Positions 23,598 to 31,716 are shown, numbered from the stretch's first letter. The stretch is DNA of 47,469 bases from Caccousia sp900752115 (GCA_902472225.1 CABRNB010000010.1:1-47469), one strand, 5' to 3'. The notes: generated from the sequence alone by a model not told the origin. Translations and numbers: made by a program.

Positions 23598-24360
23598 GGT
23601 GCTCCTCCCATCCTTCCATCTGGTTGATGCGTCCGGCGAGGTAGCCCGCGCCGAAGCCGTTGTCAATATTCACGACGCTGCACCCGGAGGCGCAGGAGTT
23701 GAGCATCGAGAGCAGGGCGGCGAGGCCGCCGAAGCTCGCTCCATAGCCGACGCTCGTCGGAACGGCAATGACGGGGCAGTCGACCAGACCGCCGATCACC
23801 GACGCGAGCGCCCCCTCCATCCCCGCCACCGCGACGACGCACCGCGCCCGCATCAGCTCGTCGAGGTGCGCGAGCAGCCGGTGCAGGCCCGCCACGCCGA
23901 CGTCGTACAGGCGCACGACGCGGTTGCCGAGGACCTCGGCGGTGAGGGCGGCTTCCTCCGCGACGGGCAGGTCGCTGGTGCCGCCCGTCGCGACGACAAT
24001 GTTCCCGATCGAGGGCCGCTCACCCGGAAAGGCCACGCCGAGGTGCGCGTCCGCGTGATAATCCAGCGGGACAGCCTCCCCGACGAGGGCGGCGGCTTCT
24101 TCGCTCATGCGCGTGATGAGCACGTTGCGGCAGCCGCGCTTTCCCATCGCGGACGCAATGCCGAGGATTTGCTCCGGCGTTTTGCCCGCGCCGTAGATGA
24201 CCTCCGACGCGCCCTGACGCACGCTGCGGTGAAAATCCACCTTCGCGTAGCCGAGATCCTCGAACGGCGACTCCTTGAATTGCAGCAGGGCGTCCTCCGG
24301 CGTGACGGAGCCGTCGGCAACGCCGCGCAGAAGCTGTAAAATCTCATGCTTGTTATCCAT
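23578..24360 (-). CDS. larB: Pyridinium-3,5-biscarboxylic acid mononucleotide synthase LarB
   Basis: 260 residues. LarB carboxylates nicotinic acid adenine dinucleotide and hydrolyses it to the biscarboxylated mononucleotide, the first step of nickel-pincer synthesis. It resembles PurE: ASEVIYGAGKTPEQI, VVATGGTSDLPVAEEA, VAGMEGALASVIGGLV and PVIAVPTSVGYGASFGG. The C-terminal CASGCSVVNIDNGFGAGY holds the conserved Cys of the family. The start was placed at 24360 because AAGGAGGA is then well spaced; an ATG two codons earlier is too close. It overlaps larC by 20 bases. Confidence 0.95.
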   Translation of the reverse strand: MDNKHEILQLLRGVADGSVTPEDALLQFKESPFEDLGYAKVDFHRSVRQGASEVIYGAGKTPEQILGIASAMGKRGCRNVLITRMSEEAAALVGEAVPLDYHADAHLGVAFPGERPSIGNIVVATGGTSDLPVAEEAALTAEVLGNRVVRLYDVGVAGLHRLLAHLDELMRARCVVAVAGMEGALASVIGGLVDCPVIAVPTSVGYGASFGGLAALLSMLNSCASGCSVVNIDNGFGAGYLAGRINQMEGWEEHHENPVS

Positions 24361-24373
24361 GAACATTCCTCCT

Positions 24374-25129
24374 TCACCGCGAAGGCTGGCGCGGTTCCAG
24401 ATCAAGCAGGACGGCGGGGAACCACGGCCGGAGCGCCCGGGTGATTTCCTCCCTCTGGCCAAACGCGCGGGTAAGCTCCTCTCCGGTGAGCTGAAGCCGT
24501 GCGGCTCCCCCGCACACCCGCACGCGGAAATCGCGGTAGCCCATCCCGGCAAGCGCGTCCTCGGCCTGCTCCACATGCTCCAGCATGTCCCGGGAAATGG
24601 CTGTCCCCGTGGGAATGCGCGTCGCGAGGCAGGCATAGGCGGGCTTGTCCCACGTGAACAGCCCGGCCTCACGGGAGAGACGGCGCACGTCCTCCTTTGT
24701 GAGCCCGCACTCGCGCAGCGGCGAGCGCACCGAGAGCTCCCGGAGCGCCCGCATGCCGGGACGGTCGCCCGCGTCGTCGGAGGCGTTCGTCCCGTCAAGC
24801 AGAAGAGAGAAGCCGTCCGTCCGCGCGGCCTCGATCAGGCGGGTGAACAGCGCGCGCTTACAGTGGTAGCAGCGCTCCGGCCCGTTCGCGGCCGCGCCCG
24901 GCACGGAGAGCACGTCGAATTCGATCACCGTGAGCGGCATGGAAAGCTCGCCCGCGAGCCGCTGTGCGTCGCGCAGTTCAAACGCAGGCTGAAACGGCGT
25001 TTTGACGAAGTAGGCGCGCACCTGCGCTCCGTATTGTGCCGCCGCCCACAGCAGCAGCGCCGAGTCCGTCCCGCCCGAAAAGGCCAGAGCGGCGCGGTTG
25101 TGTTCCTGAAAAAATTCCCTGAGGGTCAT
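24374..25129 (-). CDS. larE: Pyridinium sulfur transferase LarE ([4Fe-4S]-type cysteines)
   Basis: 251 residues. LarE activates the carboxylates with ATP and replaces them by thiocarboxylates. The PP-loop is SGGTDS (18-23). Cys87 and Cys90 (ERCYHCKRALF) and Cys167 (YACLATRIPTG) form the three-cysteine set that, in Thermotoga-type LarE, binds a [4Fe-4S] cluster that carries sulfide. In L. plantarum only the equivalent of Cys167 is kept, and the protein sacrifices that sulfur. The form seen here therefore suggests a catalytic enzyme (inference from residues). AAGGAGA precedes the ATG at 25129; upstream in-frame codons pass through leader hairpins and were not used. larB starts 13 bases after it. 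Confidence 0.95.
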   Translation of the reverse strand: MTLREFFQEHNRAALAFSGGTDSALLLWAAAQYGAQVRAYFVKTPFQPAFELRDAQRLAGELSMPLTVIEFDVLSVPGAAANGPERCYHCKRALFTRLIEAARTDGFSLLLDGTNASDDAGDRPGMRALRELSVRSPLRECGLTKEDVRRLSREAGLFTWDKPAYACLATRIPTGTAISRDMLEHVEQAEDALAGMGYRDFRVRVCGGAARLQLTGEELTRAFGQREEITRALRPWFPAVLLDLEPRQPSR

Positions 25130-25145
25130 GCCGGAATCTCCTTTC

Positions 25146-25246
25146 CGCAGGCGGGAAAGCGAGGCTTTCCTTCGCGCCGGAAGAAAGGCCGCTTCCCCGC
25201 CTGCGCCGAAAGGGCCGCCGTCCCGAAACCGGGGCAGCGGCCCTTT
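25146..25246 (-). promoter_or_regulatory. Two long hairpins in the lar operon leader
   Basis: The first in the transcript pairs AAAGGGCCGC with GCGGCCCTTT (25209-25246), with inner CCCCG/CGGG pairing. The second spans 25146-25205 with outer arms CGCAGGCGGG / CCCGCCTGCG and much inner pairing. Together they fill most of the leader of about 125 bases before larE. They match no riboswitch class I can recognise. Confidence 0.55.
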
Positions 25247-25261
25247 GTTCTGTCTGAAAAA

Positions 25262-25291
25262 ATCATACCACGCCGACGGCGGATGCGTCAA
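25262..25291 (-). promoter_or_regulatory. Promoter of the larEBC operon
   Basis: Minus-strand TTGACG (25286-25291), 18 bases, TATGAT (25262-25267). Confidence 0.72.
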
Positions 25292-25311
25292 GGAAATCAC
25301 GTCAGCTCCGC

Positions 25312-25511
25312 CGCACACAGGGGAAAATCCCCCGCCGGGCTGTCGAAGCGTCAATTCCTAACGCCCGCAGGGAGAAATTCCCGACGGAGCTGCCGAAGCG
25401 CCGATTCCCGCCGCCCGCAGGGGAAAATTCCCCGCCGGGCTGCCGAAGCGCCGATTCCCAACGCACACAGGAAAAATCCCCCGCCGGGCTGTCGAAGCGT
25501 CGGTTTCCGGC
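25312..25511. repeat. Four tandem 50-bp repeats
   Basis: Units begin at 25312, 25362, 25412 and 25462, each exactly 50 bases. Every unit contains a palindromic GGGGAAAATCCCC-like core, then GCCGGGCTG and CGAAGCG. Units differ by point changes only. The period is not a multiple of three, so they do not encode a peptide repeat. There are no unique spacers, so this is not a CRISPR array. Confidence 0.92.
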
Positions 25512-25567
25512 GCAAAGCGCCGCAAACCGATGCTTCGAACGCAATTCACGGCTTCGCCGTGAATTGC
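25492..25567. repeat. Two hairpins joining the 50-bp repeats to the esterase 3' end
   Basis: Arms 25492-25513 and 25517-25538 (TCGAAGCGTCGG... with ...CCGATGCTTCGA) pair at 20 of 22 positions around an AAA loop; the first arm is the end of the last 50-bp unit. Next, GCAATTCACGGC / GCCGTGAATTGC (25541-25567) is perfect with a TTC loop and contains the stop codon of the esterase gene. Confidence 0.75.
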
Positions 25568-26337
25568 AAAAAATCACAAATGTACCGATCCCAGTAGTCC
25601 CAGTCGTGGACACCCTCGTGCTCCTCGTAGACGTAGCCGTAAGGGTTGCCGGGGAGGGAAAGGAAGAGATCGCGCGCCTCGCGGGCGCGGTCGAGGAGAA
25701 AGTCCTGCGTGCCGCAGGTATGGTAGACGCGCGGCAGAACAGGCAGCGTGCTGTTCTTCTTCACCATGGCCAGTGTGTCCTCGAGCGTGCCCGTGATGTC
25801 CTGCCCGTCGTAGAGCAGCTTCTGGCGGCGTTTCCACTCGTCCTCCGGGATGACGGAGGAGCGCGGCGCGCCGGGACGGTTGACGCCCGCGGAGAAGCAG
25901 CCGATCGCCGCGTACCGGTCCGGATGGTTGACGCCGATTTTCATCGCGCCGTAGCCGCCCATGGAGTTGCCCGCGATAAAGTTATCCTCCCGCTTCGCCG
26001 ACAGGGGCAGGAATTCGCGCATGAGACGGGGCAGCTCGTCGCTGACGAAATCGTAAAACCGGCCGCCGTGCGCCATGTTGGCGTAGGAGCTCAGGTGCGC
26101 GTTCGGCATGACGACGGCAAGGCCGCGCTCGCTGGCGTACCGCTCGATCGACGTGCGGCGCAGCCAGGTGGTGTGATCGTCCGACGCGCCGTGCAGCAGC
26201 CAGAGCACGGGGTGTTCCTCCCCGGACGCGGCGGCGTTCATGCCGATCTCACGCTGCGCGGGCTGCGGAAGCACCACGCTGACGGAGACGGCCATGCTCA
26301 GCGTTTCGCTGAAGCATTCAATCTGTAAAAACGCCAC
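25546..26337 (-). CDS. Esterase family alpha/beta hydrolase (EstA/esterase D-like), copy 2
   Basis: 263 residues of the putative-esterase (tributyrin esterase / esterase D) family, without a signal peptide. Landmarks are VLWLLHGASDDHTTWLRRT (oxyanion region), nucleophile elbow GNSMGGYG with the catalytic Ser, Asp in CGTQDFLLD, and His in GVHDWDYW. It should hydrolyse short acyl esters, perhaps acetyl groups on sugars, in the cytosol. It begins 3 bases after the stop of its paralog, so the pair is one operon. Its stop codon sits inside a perfect hairpin. The true substrate is unknown. Confidence 0.9.
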   Translation of the reverse strand: MAFLQIECFSETLSMAVSVSVVLPQPAQREIGMNAAASGEEHPVLWLLHGASDDHTTWLRRTSIERYASERGLAVVMPNAHLSSYANMAHGGRFYDFVSDELPRLMREFLPLSAKREDNFIAGNSMGGYGAMKIGVNHPDRYAAIGCFSAGVNRPGAPRSSVIPEDEWKRRQKLLYDGQDITGTLEDTLAMVKKNSTLPVLPRVYHTCGTQDFLLDRAREARDLFLSLPGNPYGYVYEEHEGVHDWDYWDRYICDFLQFTAKP

Positions 26338-26340
26338 GGC

Positions 26341-27144
26341 TCATTCCCCCTTCCAAATGGCGTTCATCCAGCCGAGCATCGCGGGAAGCTGCGGCTCCCA
26401 GCACCGCCAGCTGTGGTCGCCCGGCTCCTCGCGCCAGACGGGAGCAAAGCCGAGCGCGTTCAGATGGTCGCGCATTTTTGTATTCTGATGATAGAGAAAA
26501 TCCTCCGTGCCGCACCAGAGCCAGAGCTTCGGCGCGTCCTGCACGCGGCCCTCCCGCGCGATTTTTTCGGCGAGGGCAAACAGATCGTTTTCGCTGCCCG
26601 CCACCTCGTCCGCCGGGCCGAAGATGTCTTCCCAGAGGTTCGCGCGGAAGCCGCTCTCCCTGCGGCGGACGGTGTCCGTCACGTCGAGGCCGCCGGAAAG
26701 GCTCGCCGCAGCGCGGAAAAAGTCGGGACGGCTCAGGGCGAGCTTCACCGCGCCGTAGCCTCCCATCGAGTTTCCGGCGACGAAGCGGCCCTCGCGCCGC
26801 CTTGACAGACGCGGGAAAAAGCGCTCGCAGACGGCGGGAACCTCGTGCGCGATATAAGTGTAATAGTCATAGCCGTTTTTCATGTCGGTGTACCAGCCGA
26901 GGTGGCCGTTCGGCATCACAACGGCAAAGCCGAGCTCGGAGGCGTACCGCTCGATGCAGGTGTTTCTCCCCCAGGTGGTGTGGTTGTCCGTCATGCCGTG
27001 CAGCAGGTAGAGCACGGGGATCTCCCGGCTCTCCTCCGCCTGGCCGACGCCGATCTGGCCCGCGGCGCGCTGCGGCAGCACAACCTCGAGCTGTGAGCTC
27101 ATCCCGAGCGTCTCAGAAAAAAAGTTGACGTGGATCAACGCCAT
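26341..27144 (-). CDS. Esterase family alpha/beta hydrolase (EstA/esterase D-like), copy 1
   Basis: 267 residues, clearly paralogous to the next gene: the same start (IHVNFFSETLGMSSQLEVVLPQ), VLYLLHGMTDNHTTWGRNT, elbow GNSMGGYGAVKLAL, Asp in CGTEDFLYH, and His in DHSWRCW. The ATG at 27144 has AAAGGACG upstream; the longer in-frame version runs through the promoter and was rejected. It is the first gene of a two-gene operon behind a consensus promoter. The two copies differ in the middle lid region (residues about 165-205 here), so they may have split substrate ranges. Confidence 0.9.
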   Translation of the reverse strand: MALIHVNFFSETLGMSSQLEVVLPQRAAGQIGVGQAEESREIPVLYLLHGMTDNHTTWGRNTCIERYASELGFAVVMPNGHLGWYTDMKNGYDYYTYIAHEVPAVCERFFPRLSRRREGRFVAGNSMGGYGAVKLALSRPDFFRAAASLSGGLDVTDTVRRRESGFRANLWEDIFGPADEVAGSENDLFALAEKIAREGRVQDAPKLWLWCGTEDFLYHQNTKMRDHLNALGFAPVWREEPGDHSWRCWEPQLPAMLGWMNAIWKGE

Positions 27145-27235
27145 GGCAATCGTCCTTTCCCGGCCCGGAGAGGGCCGCTTTCCGCACGGCGGAGGGCTTC
27201 GGCGCGAAGAGCCCGCGCGGCGTGCGCCTGTTTTA

Positions 27236-27264
27236 ATGATAGCGCGATTTCCCGGCAGTGTCAA
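27236..27264 (-). promoter_or_regulatory. Promoter of the esterase pair
   Basis: Minus-strand TTGACA (27259-27264), 17 bases, TATCAT (27236-27241). The 27145-27493 gap otherwise holds this, a GC-rich leader and the fucO promoter. Confidence 0.78.
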
Positions 27265-27403
27265 CCGGCCGTCAGACCCGGCGAAATGCTCCCCGACCCG
27301 CCGGAATGTTCCCGGCCCGGAGAAGTACCTCCCGGCCCCGCTCGCGTCGCTCTTCCGCGAACACGGGATGCTGTGAATGTGGACATTTTTCGCTATCTGT
27401 CAC

Positions 27404-27432
27404 TTGCCTTTTTTGGAGAATTTCGGTACCAT
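27404..27432 (+). promoter_or_regulatory. Promoter candidate for fucO
   Basis: TTGCCT (27404-27409), 17 bases, TACCAT (27427-27432). Confidence 0.5.
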
Positions 27433-27493
27433 GAAAGATAGGAGCGGGCTGCCGCCCGCATGTTTGATTTTTGAAGAGGAGTGACACATCCGT

Positions 27494-28642
27494 ATGGCAA
27501 ACCGCATTATGCTCAACGAAACCTCCTACCACGGCTCCGGCGCGATCGCGGAGATCGTCACCGAGGCAAAGGCCCGCGGCTTCTCCAAGGCCCTCATCTG
27601 CTCCGACCCCGACCTCATCAAGTTCGGCGTGACGGCGAAGGTGACGGACCTGCTCGACAACGCCGGTCTCGCGTACGAGATCTATTCCGGCATCAAGGCG
27701 AACCCCACGATCGAGAATGTGACGGACGGCGTCGAGGCCTTCAAGAAGGCCGGCGCGGATTACATCATCGCCATCGGCGGCGGTTCCTCCATGGACACCT
27801 CCAAGGCGATCGGCATCATCATCAACAACCCTGAGTTCGCCGACGTGCGCAGCCTCGAGGGCGTCGCCCCGACGAAGAAGCCCTGCGTGCCGATCCTTGC
27901 CGTCCCGACGACCGCCGGCACCGCCGCCGAGGTCACCATCAACTACGTTATCACCGACGTCGAGCGCAAGCGCAAGTTCGTCTGCGTCGACCCGCACGAT
28001 ATGCCCGTCGTCGCCATCGTCGACCCCGATATGATGTCCTCGATGCCGAAGGGCCTCACCGCCTCCACCGGCATGGACGCCCTGACGCACGCGATCGAGG
28101 GCTACATCACCAAGGGCGCGTGGGAAATGACCGACATGTTCCACCTCAAGGCCATTGAGCTCATCTCCAAGTCCCTGCGCGGCGCGGTCGCCAACACGAA
28201 GGAAGGCCGCGAAGGCATGGCGCTTGCCCAGTACATCGCGGGCATGGGCTTCTCCAACGTCGGCCTCGGCATCGCGCACTCGATGGCGCACACCCTCGGC
28301 GCGGTCTATGACACGCCGCACGGCGTTGCCTGCGCGATGATGCTCCCGATCGTCATGGAGTACAACGCCGAGTGCACCGGCGAGAAGTACCGCGAGATCG
28401 CCCGCGCGATGGGCGTTGAGGGCGTGGACGCCATGAGCCGGGACGAGTACCGCAAGGCCGCCGTCGACGCTGTCGCGAAGCTGTCTGTGGACGTGGGCAT
28501 CCCGACGACCCTGCCCGCCCTCAAGGAGGAGGATCTGCCGTTCCTCGCCGAGTCCGCTTACGCTGACGCCTGCCGTCCCGGCAACCCGAAGGACACGAAC
28601 GTCGAGGACCTCAAGGCCCTGTTCCTGCGCCTGAAGGCCTGA
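27494..28642 (+). CDS. fucO: Lactaldehyde reductase / 1,2-propanediol oxidoreductase
   Basis: 382 residues, very close along its whole length to E. coli FucO, as recalled: IAIGGGSSMDTSKAIGII (NAD-binding), NNPEFADVRSLEGVAPTKKP, VPTTAGTAAEVTINYVITD and KFVCVDPHDMP. The iron ligands are Asp195, His199, His262 and His276 (MDALTHAIEG, AHSMAH, TPHG). It is a group III iron-dependent dehydrogenase that reduces L-lactaldehyde to 1,2-propanediol during anaerobic fucose or rhamnose breakdown; other short aldehydes are possible. GAGGAG lies ahead of the ATG. It is a single gene with its own promoter and terminator; no fucose or rhamnose catabolic genes are adjacent. Confidence 0.93.
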   Translation: MANRIMLNETSYHGSGAIAEIVTEAKARGFSKALICSDPDLIKFGVTAKVTDLLDNAGLAYEIYSGIKANPTIENVTDGVEAFKKAGADYIIAIGGGSSMDTSKAIGIIINNPEFADVRSLEGVAPTKKPCVPILAVPTTAGTAAEVTINYVITDVERKRKFVCVDPHDMPVVAIVDPDMMSSMPKGLTASTGMDALTHAIEGYITKGAWEMTDMFHLKAIELISKSLRGAVANTKEGREGMALAQYIAGMGFSNVGLGIAHSMAHTLGAVYDTPHGVACAMMLPIVMEYNAECTGEKYREIARAMGVEGVDAMSRDEYRKAAVDAVAKLSVDVGIPTTLPALKEEDLPFLAESAYADACRPGNPKDTNVEDLKALFLRLKA

Positions 28643-28693
28643 GCCTGACCGCTTTCGCGACCCCGCGCGCCGGGGCTGCCTATACGGTATAAG

Positions 28694-28736
28694 AAAGCCG
28701 CTCCCCTGCTGAACGGGGGAGCGGCTTTTCGTTTTG
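28694..28736 (+). terminator. Rho-independent terminator of fucO
   Basis: AAGCCGCTCCCC / GGGGAGCGGCTT (9-base loop) followed by TTTCGTTTT. Confidence 0.88.
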
Positions 28737-28762
28737 CCGCTGCGCACGGGCGGCGGCTTTCT

Positions 28763-28847
28763 ATTCGCGGATGCCGCCCCGCGAATCAGTTTTCGCCCGC
28801 CTTTTCCCAAAAGGCGGCGGGGATTTCAAAGGGGCGGGGCCCCTTTG
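28763..28847. repeat. Cluster of three palindromes after secA
   Basis: ATTCGCGG / CCGCGAAT (28763-28786), CCGCCTTTT-CCC-AAAAGGCGG (28797-28817) and CAAAGGGGC-GGG-GCCCCTTTG (28827-28847). Read on the minus strand the first contains GATTCGCGGGGCGGC, which also occurs in the leader of secA. Confidence 0.7.
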
Positions 28848-28878
28848 AGCCCCTTGGCCCGGACCGTTCAGAGCGGGC

Positions 28879-31632
28879 TCAGCCCTCCGAATGGTACTCC
28901 GCGCAGGTGCACTTCTTGAACTTCTTGCCGCTGCCGCACGGGCAGGGATCGTTCGGGCCAATCTTCCTGCCCTTTTTCACGGGGCGCTTGACGTCGGTCT
29001 GATCGGCGCTGGTGGCGGTGGGCTTGGCCACCTGCTCGCGCTTGGGCTCCTCCTGCGTGCGCAGGCGGACGGTCAGCATCATGCGCGCGGTGTTCTCGCG
29101 GATGGTGCGGATCATGGCCTCGAACATGTCGAAGCCCTCGACGCGGTACTCGACGACCGGGTCGCGCTGCGCGTAGGCGCGCAGGCGGATGCCGCGCTTG
29201 AGCTCCTCCATCGCGTCGATGTGGTCCATCCACTCGGAATCAACGTTCTTGAGCAGGATCACGCGCTCCAGCTCGCGGGTGATGGTCTCGCCGAATTGCT
29301 TCTCGCGGTTCTCGTAGATGAGGTGGGCGCGGTCGGTGATCGTCTTGATAACAAACTCCGGCTCGAGCTCCTCAATTTCCTGCTTCGTGAAGGTGAGATC
29401 GTCCGGCACCAGGAGCCAGCCGAGGTAATAGTCCTTGAGGCCCTGCAGGTTCCACTCGTCGTGCACCGTCTCGGCGGGCAGGAAGCGCTTGACCTGCTCC
29501 TCGATCGACTGGTCGATCATCTTCATGATCTGGTCGTGAATATCCTTGCCGTCGAGCACCTCGTTGCGCTGCTGGTAAATGACCTCGCGCTGGCGGCTGA
29601 GAACGTCGTCGTACTGCAGGACGTTTTTGCGGATGCCGAAGTTGCGGCCCTCAATCTTGCGCTGCGCGCCCTCGATCGTGTTCGAGAGCATCTTCGTCTC
29701 GATCGGGGTGTCCTCGTCGACGTTGAGGCGGTCCATCATCGTGGTGATGCGCTCGCCGCCGAACAGACGCATCAGGTCGTCCTCCAGGGAGATGTAGAAG
29801 CGGCTCATGCCGGGGTCTCCCTGACGGCCGGAACGGCCGCGCAGCTGGTTGTCGATGCGGCGGGACTCGTGGCGCTCCGTGCCGATGATGTAGAGGCCGC
29901 CAGCCGCGCGGACCTCCTCGGCCTCCTTGTCGGTGATCGCCTTATACTTCTTGTTCAGCTCGGCGAACGTGTTCCGCGCGCCGAGAATCTCCTCGTTGTC
30001 CGTCTCGGAATAGCTGTCGGCCTCGTTGATGAGCTCCTCGGAGAACTGCATGCGGCGCATCTCGGCCTTCGCCATATACTCCGCGTTGCCGCCGAGCTTG
30101 ATGTCGGTGCCGCGGCCCGCCATGTTCGTCGCGATGGTGACGGCGCCCTTGTGGCCTGCCTGGGCGACGATCTCGGCTTCCTTGTCGTGGTACTTCGCGT
30201 TGAGCACCTCATGCTTGACGCCGCGCTTTTTCAGCAGGGCGGAGAGCTGCTCCGACTTCTCGATGGAGATCGTACCGACAAGGACCGGCTGGCCCTTCTC
30301 ATGGTGCTCGATGATGTCGTCGATGACGGCGTTGAACTTGCCCTTCTCCGTCTTGTAGACCACGTCCGGCATGTCCTCGCGGATCATCGGGCGGTTCGTC
30401 GGGATCTCGACCACGTCGAGCTTGTAGATCTCGCGGAATTCCTCCTCCTCGGTCATGGCCGTGCCGGTCATGCCGGAGAGCTTATCGTACAGGCGGAAGA
30501 AGTTCTGGAAGGTGATGGTCGCGAGCGTCTTGCTCTCGTGGGCGACCTTCACGCCCTCCTTGGCCTCGATGGCCTGATGCAGGCCTTCGTTGTAGCGGCG
30601 GCCGTACATGAGACGGCCGGTGAACTCGTCGACGATGATGACCTCGCCGTCCTTGACGACGTAGTCAATGTCGCGCGTCATCACGCCGCGGGCCTTGATG
30701 GCCTGGTTTATATGGTGCTGAATGGTGATGTTGTCCGGGTCGGTCAGGTTCTCAAGGCCGAAGAACGCCTCCACCTTGCGCACGCCGTTCGGGGTGAGGG
30801 TGGCGGTCTTCGCCTTTTCGTCGACCAGGTAATCCGCGTCGGCGTAGATCTCGTCGTTGTCGGCCTTGTCGTCCAGCTCGGCCACCTTGACCATGCGCAG
30901 CGTCTTCGCGCAGCGGTCGGCCTGCTGGTAAAGCTCGGTGGACTTGTCGCCCTGGCCGGAAATGATGAGAGGCGTTCTCGCCTCGTCGATGAGAATGGAG
31001 TCCACCTCGTCGACGATGGCAAAGTTGTGGCCGCGCTGGACCTTGTTCTCCTTGTAGATGACCATGTTGTCGCGCAGGTAATCGAAGCCGAGCTCATTGT
31101 TCGTGCCGTAGGTGATATCCGCGTTGTACGCGGCCTTGCGCGCGTTGTTGTCGAGGTCGTGCACAATCAGGCCGACGGAAAGGCCCAGATAGCGGTATAC
31201 CTTGCCCATCCACTCGGAGTCGCGGCGGGCGAGGTAATCGTTGACGGTGACGACGTGCACGCCCTTGCCGGAGAGGGCGTTGAGGTAGGCCGGCAGAATG
31301 ACGGTCTGCGTTTTGCCTTCGCCGGTCTTCATCTCCGCGATGCGGCCCTGGTGCAGCACGATGCCGCCGAGAATCTGCACGGGAAAGTGGGGCTGGTTGA
31401 GCACGCGGCGCGTGGCCTCACGGCAGACGGCGAACGCATCGGTGAGAATGTCGTCGAGCGTTTCCCCGTTCGCGAGGCGGTTTTTGAGCACCTGGGTCTG
31501 TCCGCGCAGCTCGTGCTCGGACATGGCCTCATATTTCGGCGCGAGGGCAAGCACCTCGTCGCACAGCGGCTGAATGCGCTTGAGCTCGCGCTTGGAGTAG
31601 TTGCCGAAGAATTTGGCCAGAATATTTGCCAT
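28879..31632 (-). CDS. secA: Protein translocase ATPase SecA
   Basis: 917 residues, the full length of the motor that drives preproteins through SecYEG. Walker A is EMKTGEGKT near residue 80-88; the DEAD-type motif is VDEVDSILIDEARTPLIISG near 208-227. The preprotein cross-linking and second nucleotide-binding domains follow (GTSIEKSEQLS-like helicase block, NMAGRGTDIKLGG, GTERHESRRIDNQLRGRSGRQGDPG). The C-terminus carries the SecB/zinc motif PCPCGSGKKFKKC. GAGGTGA precedes the ATG at 31632; a longer frame passes through a hairpin and was rejected. It is a single gene with its own -10 box. Confidence 0.97.
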   Translation of the reverse strand: MANILAKFFGNYSKRELKRIQPLCDEVLALAPKYEAMSEHELRGQTQVLKNRLANGETLDDILTDAFAVCREATRRVLNQPHFPVQILGGIVLHQGRIAEMKTGEGKTQTVILPAYLNALSGKGVHVVTVNDYLARRDSEWMGKVYRYLGLSVGLIVHDLDNNARKAAYNADITYGTNNELGFDYLRDNMVIYKENKVQRGHNFAIVDEVDSILIDEARTPLIISGQGDKSTELYQQADRCAKTLRMVKVAELDDKADNDEIYADADYLVDEKAKTATLTPNGVRKVEAFFGLENLTDPDNITIQHHINQAIKARGVMTRDIDYVVKDGEVIIVDEFTGRLMYGRRYNEGLHQAIEAKEGVKVAHESKTLATITFQNFFRLYDKLSGMTGTAMTEEEEFREIYKLDVVEIPTNRPMIREDMPDVVYKTEKGKFNAVIDDIIEHHEKGQPVLVGTISIEKSEQLSALLKKRGVKHEVLNAKYHDKEAEIVAQAGHKGAVTIATNMAGRGTDIKLGGNAEYMAKAEMRRMQFSEELINEADSYSETDNEEILGARNTFAELNKKYKAITDKEAEEVRAAGGLYIIGTERHESRRIDNQLRGRSGRQGDPGMSRFYISLEDDLMRLFGGERITTMMDRLNVDEDTPIETKMLSNTIEGAQRKIEGRNFGIRKNVLQYDDVLSRQREVIYQQRNEVLDGKDIHDQIMKMIDQSIEEQVKRFLPAETVHDEWNLQGLKDYYLGWLLVPDDLTFTKQEIEELEPEFVIKTITDRAHLIYENREKQFGETITRELERVILLKNVDSEWMDHIDAMEELKRGIRLRAYAQRDPVVEYRVEGFDMFEAMIRTIRENTARMMLTVRLRTQEEPKREQVAKPTATSADQTDVKRPVKKGRKIGPNDPCPCGSGKKFKKCTCAEYHSEG

Positions 31633-31651
31633 ACTTTCTATCACCTCAGTA

Positions 31652-31716
31652 TTTGCGGGGCGCGCCGCCCCGCGAATCCGGAACCGTGTCCGTTTGTACA
31701 TACAGGTTTTAGTATA
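31652..31716 (-). promoter_or_regulatory. secA -10 box and leader hairpin
   Basis: TATACT on the minus strand at 31711-31716 (weak -35). The leader of about 70 bases contains TTCGCGGGGCG / CGCCCCGCAAA (31652-31676) close ahead of the ribosome site, where it could limit translation. Confidence 0.5.

Noticed and set aside
25146..25246. Known nickel/cobalt riboswitch
   Set aside because: The leader lacks the four-way junction pattern I would expect for that class; only two simple hairpins are seen.
25130..25354. Longer N-terminus for LarE
   Set aside because: It would need translation through the promoter and two hairpins; the ATG at 25129 has AAGGAGA and begins at the family's usual start.
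25312..25511. CRISPR array
   Set aside because: The four 50-bp units are contiguous with no unique spacers, and no cas genes are near.
27272..28810. Long minus-strand frame opposite fucO
   Set aside because: fucO matches a known enzyme end to end, and the antisense frame has no ribosome site or motif.
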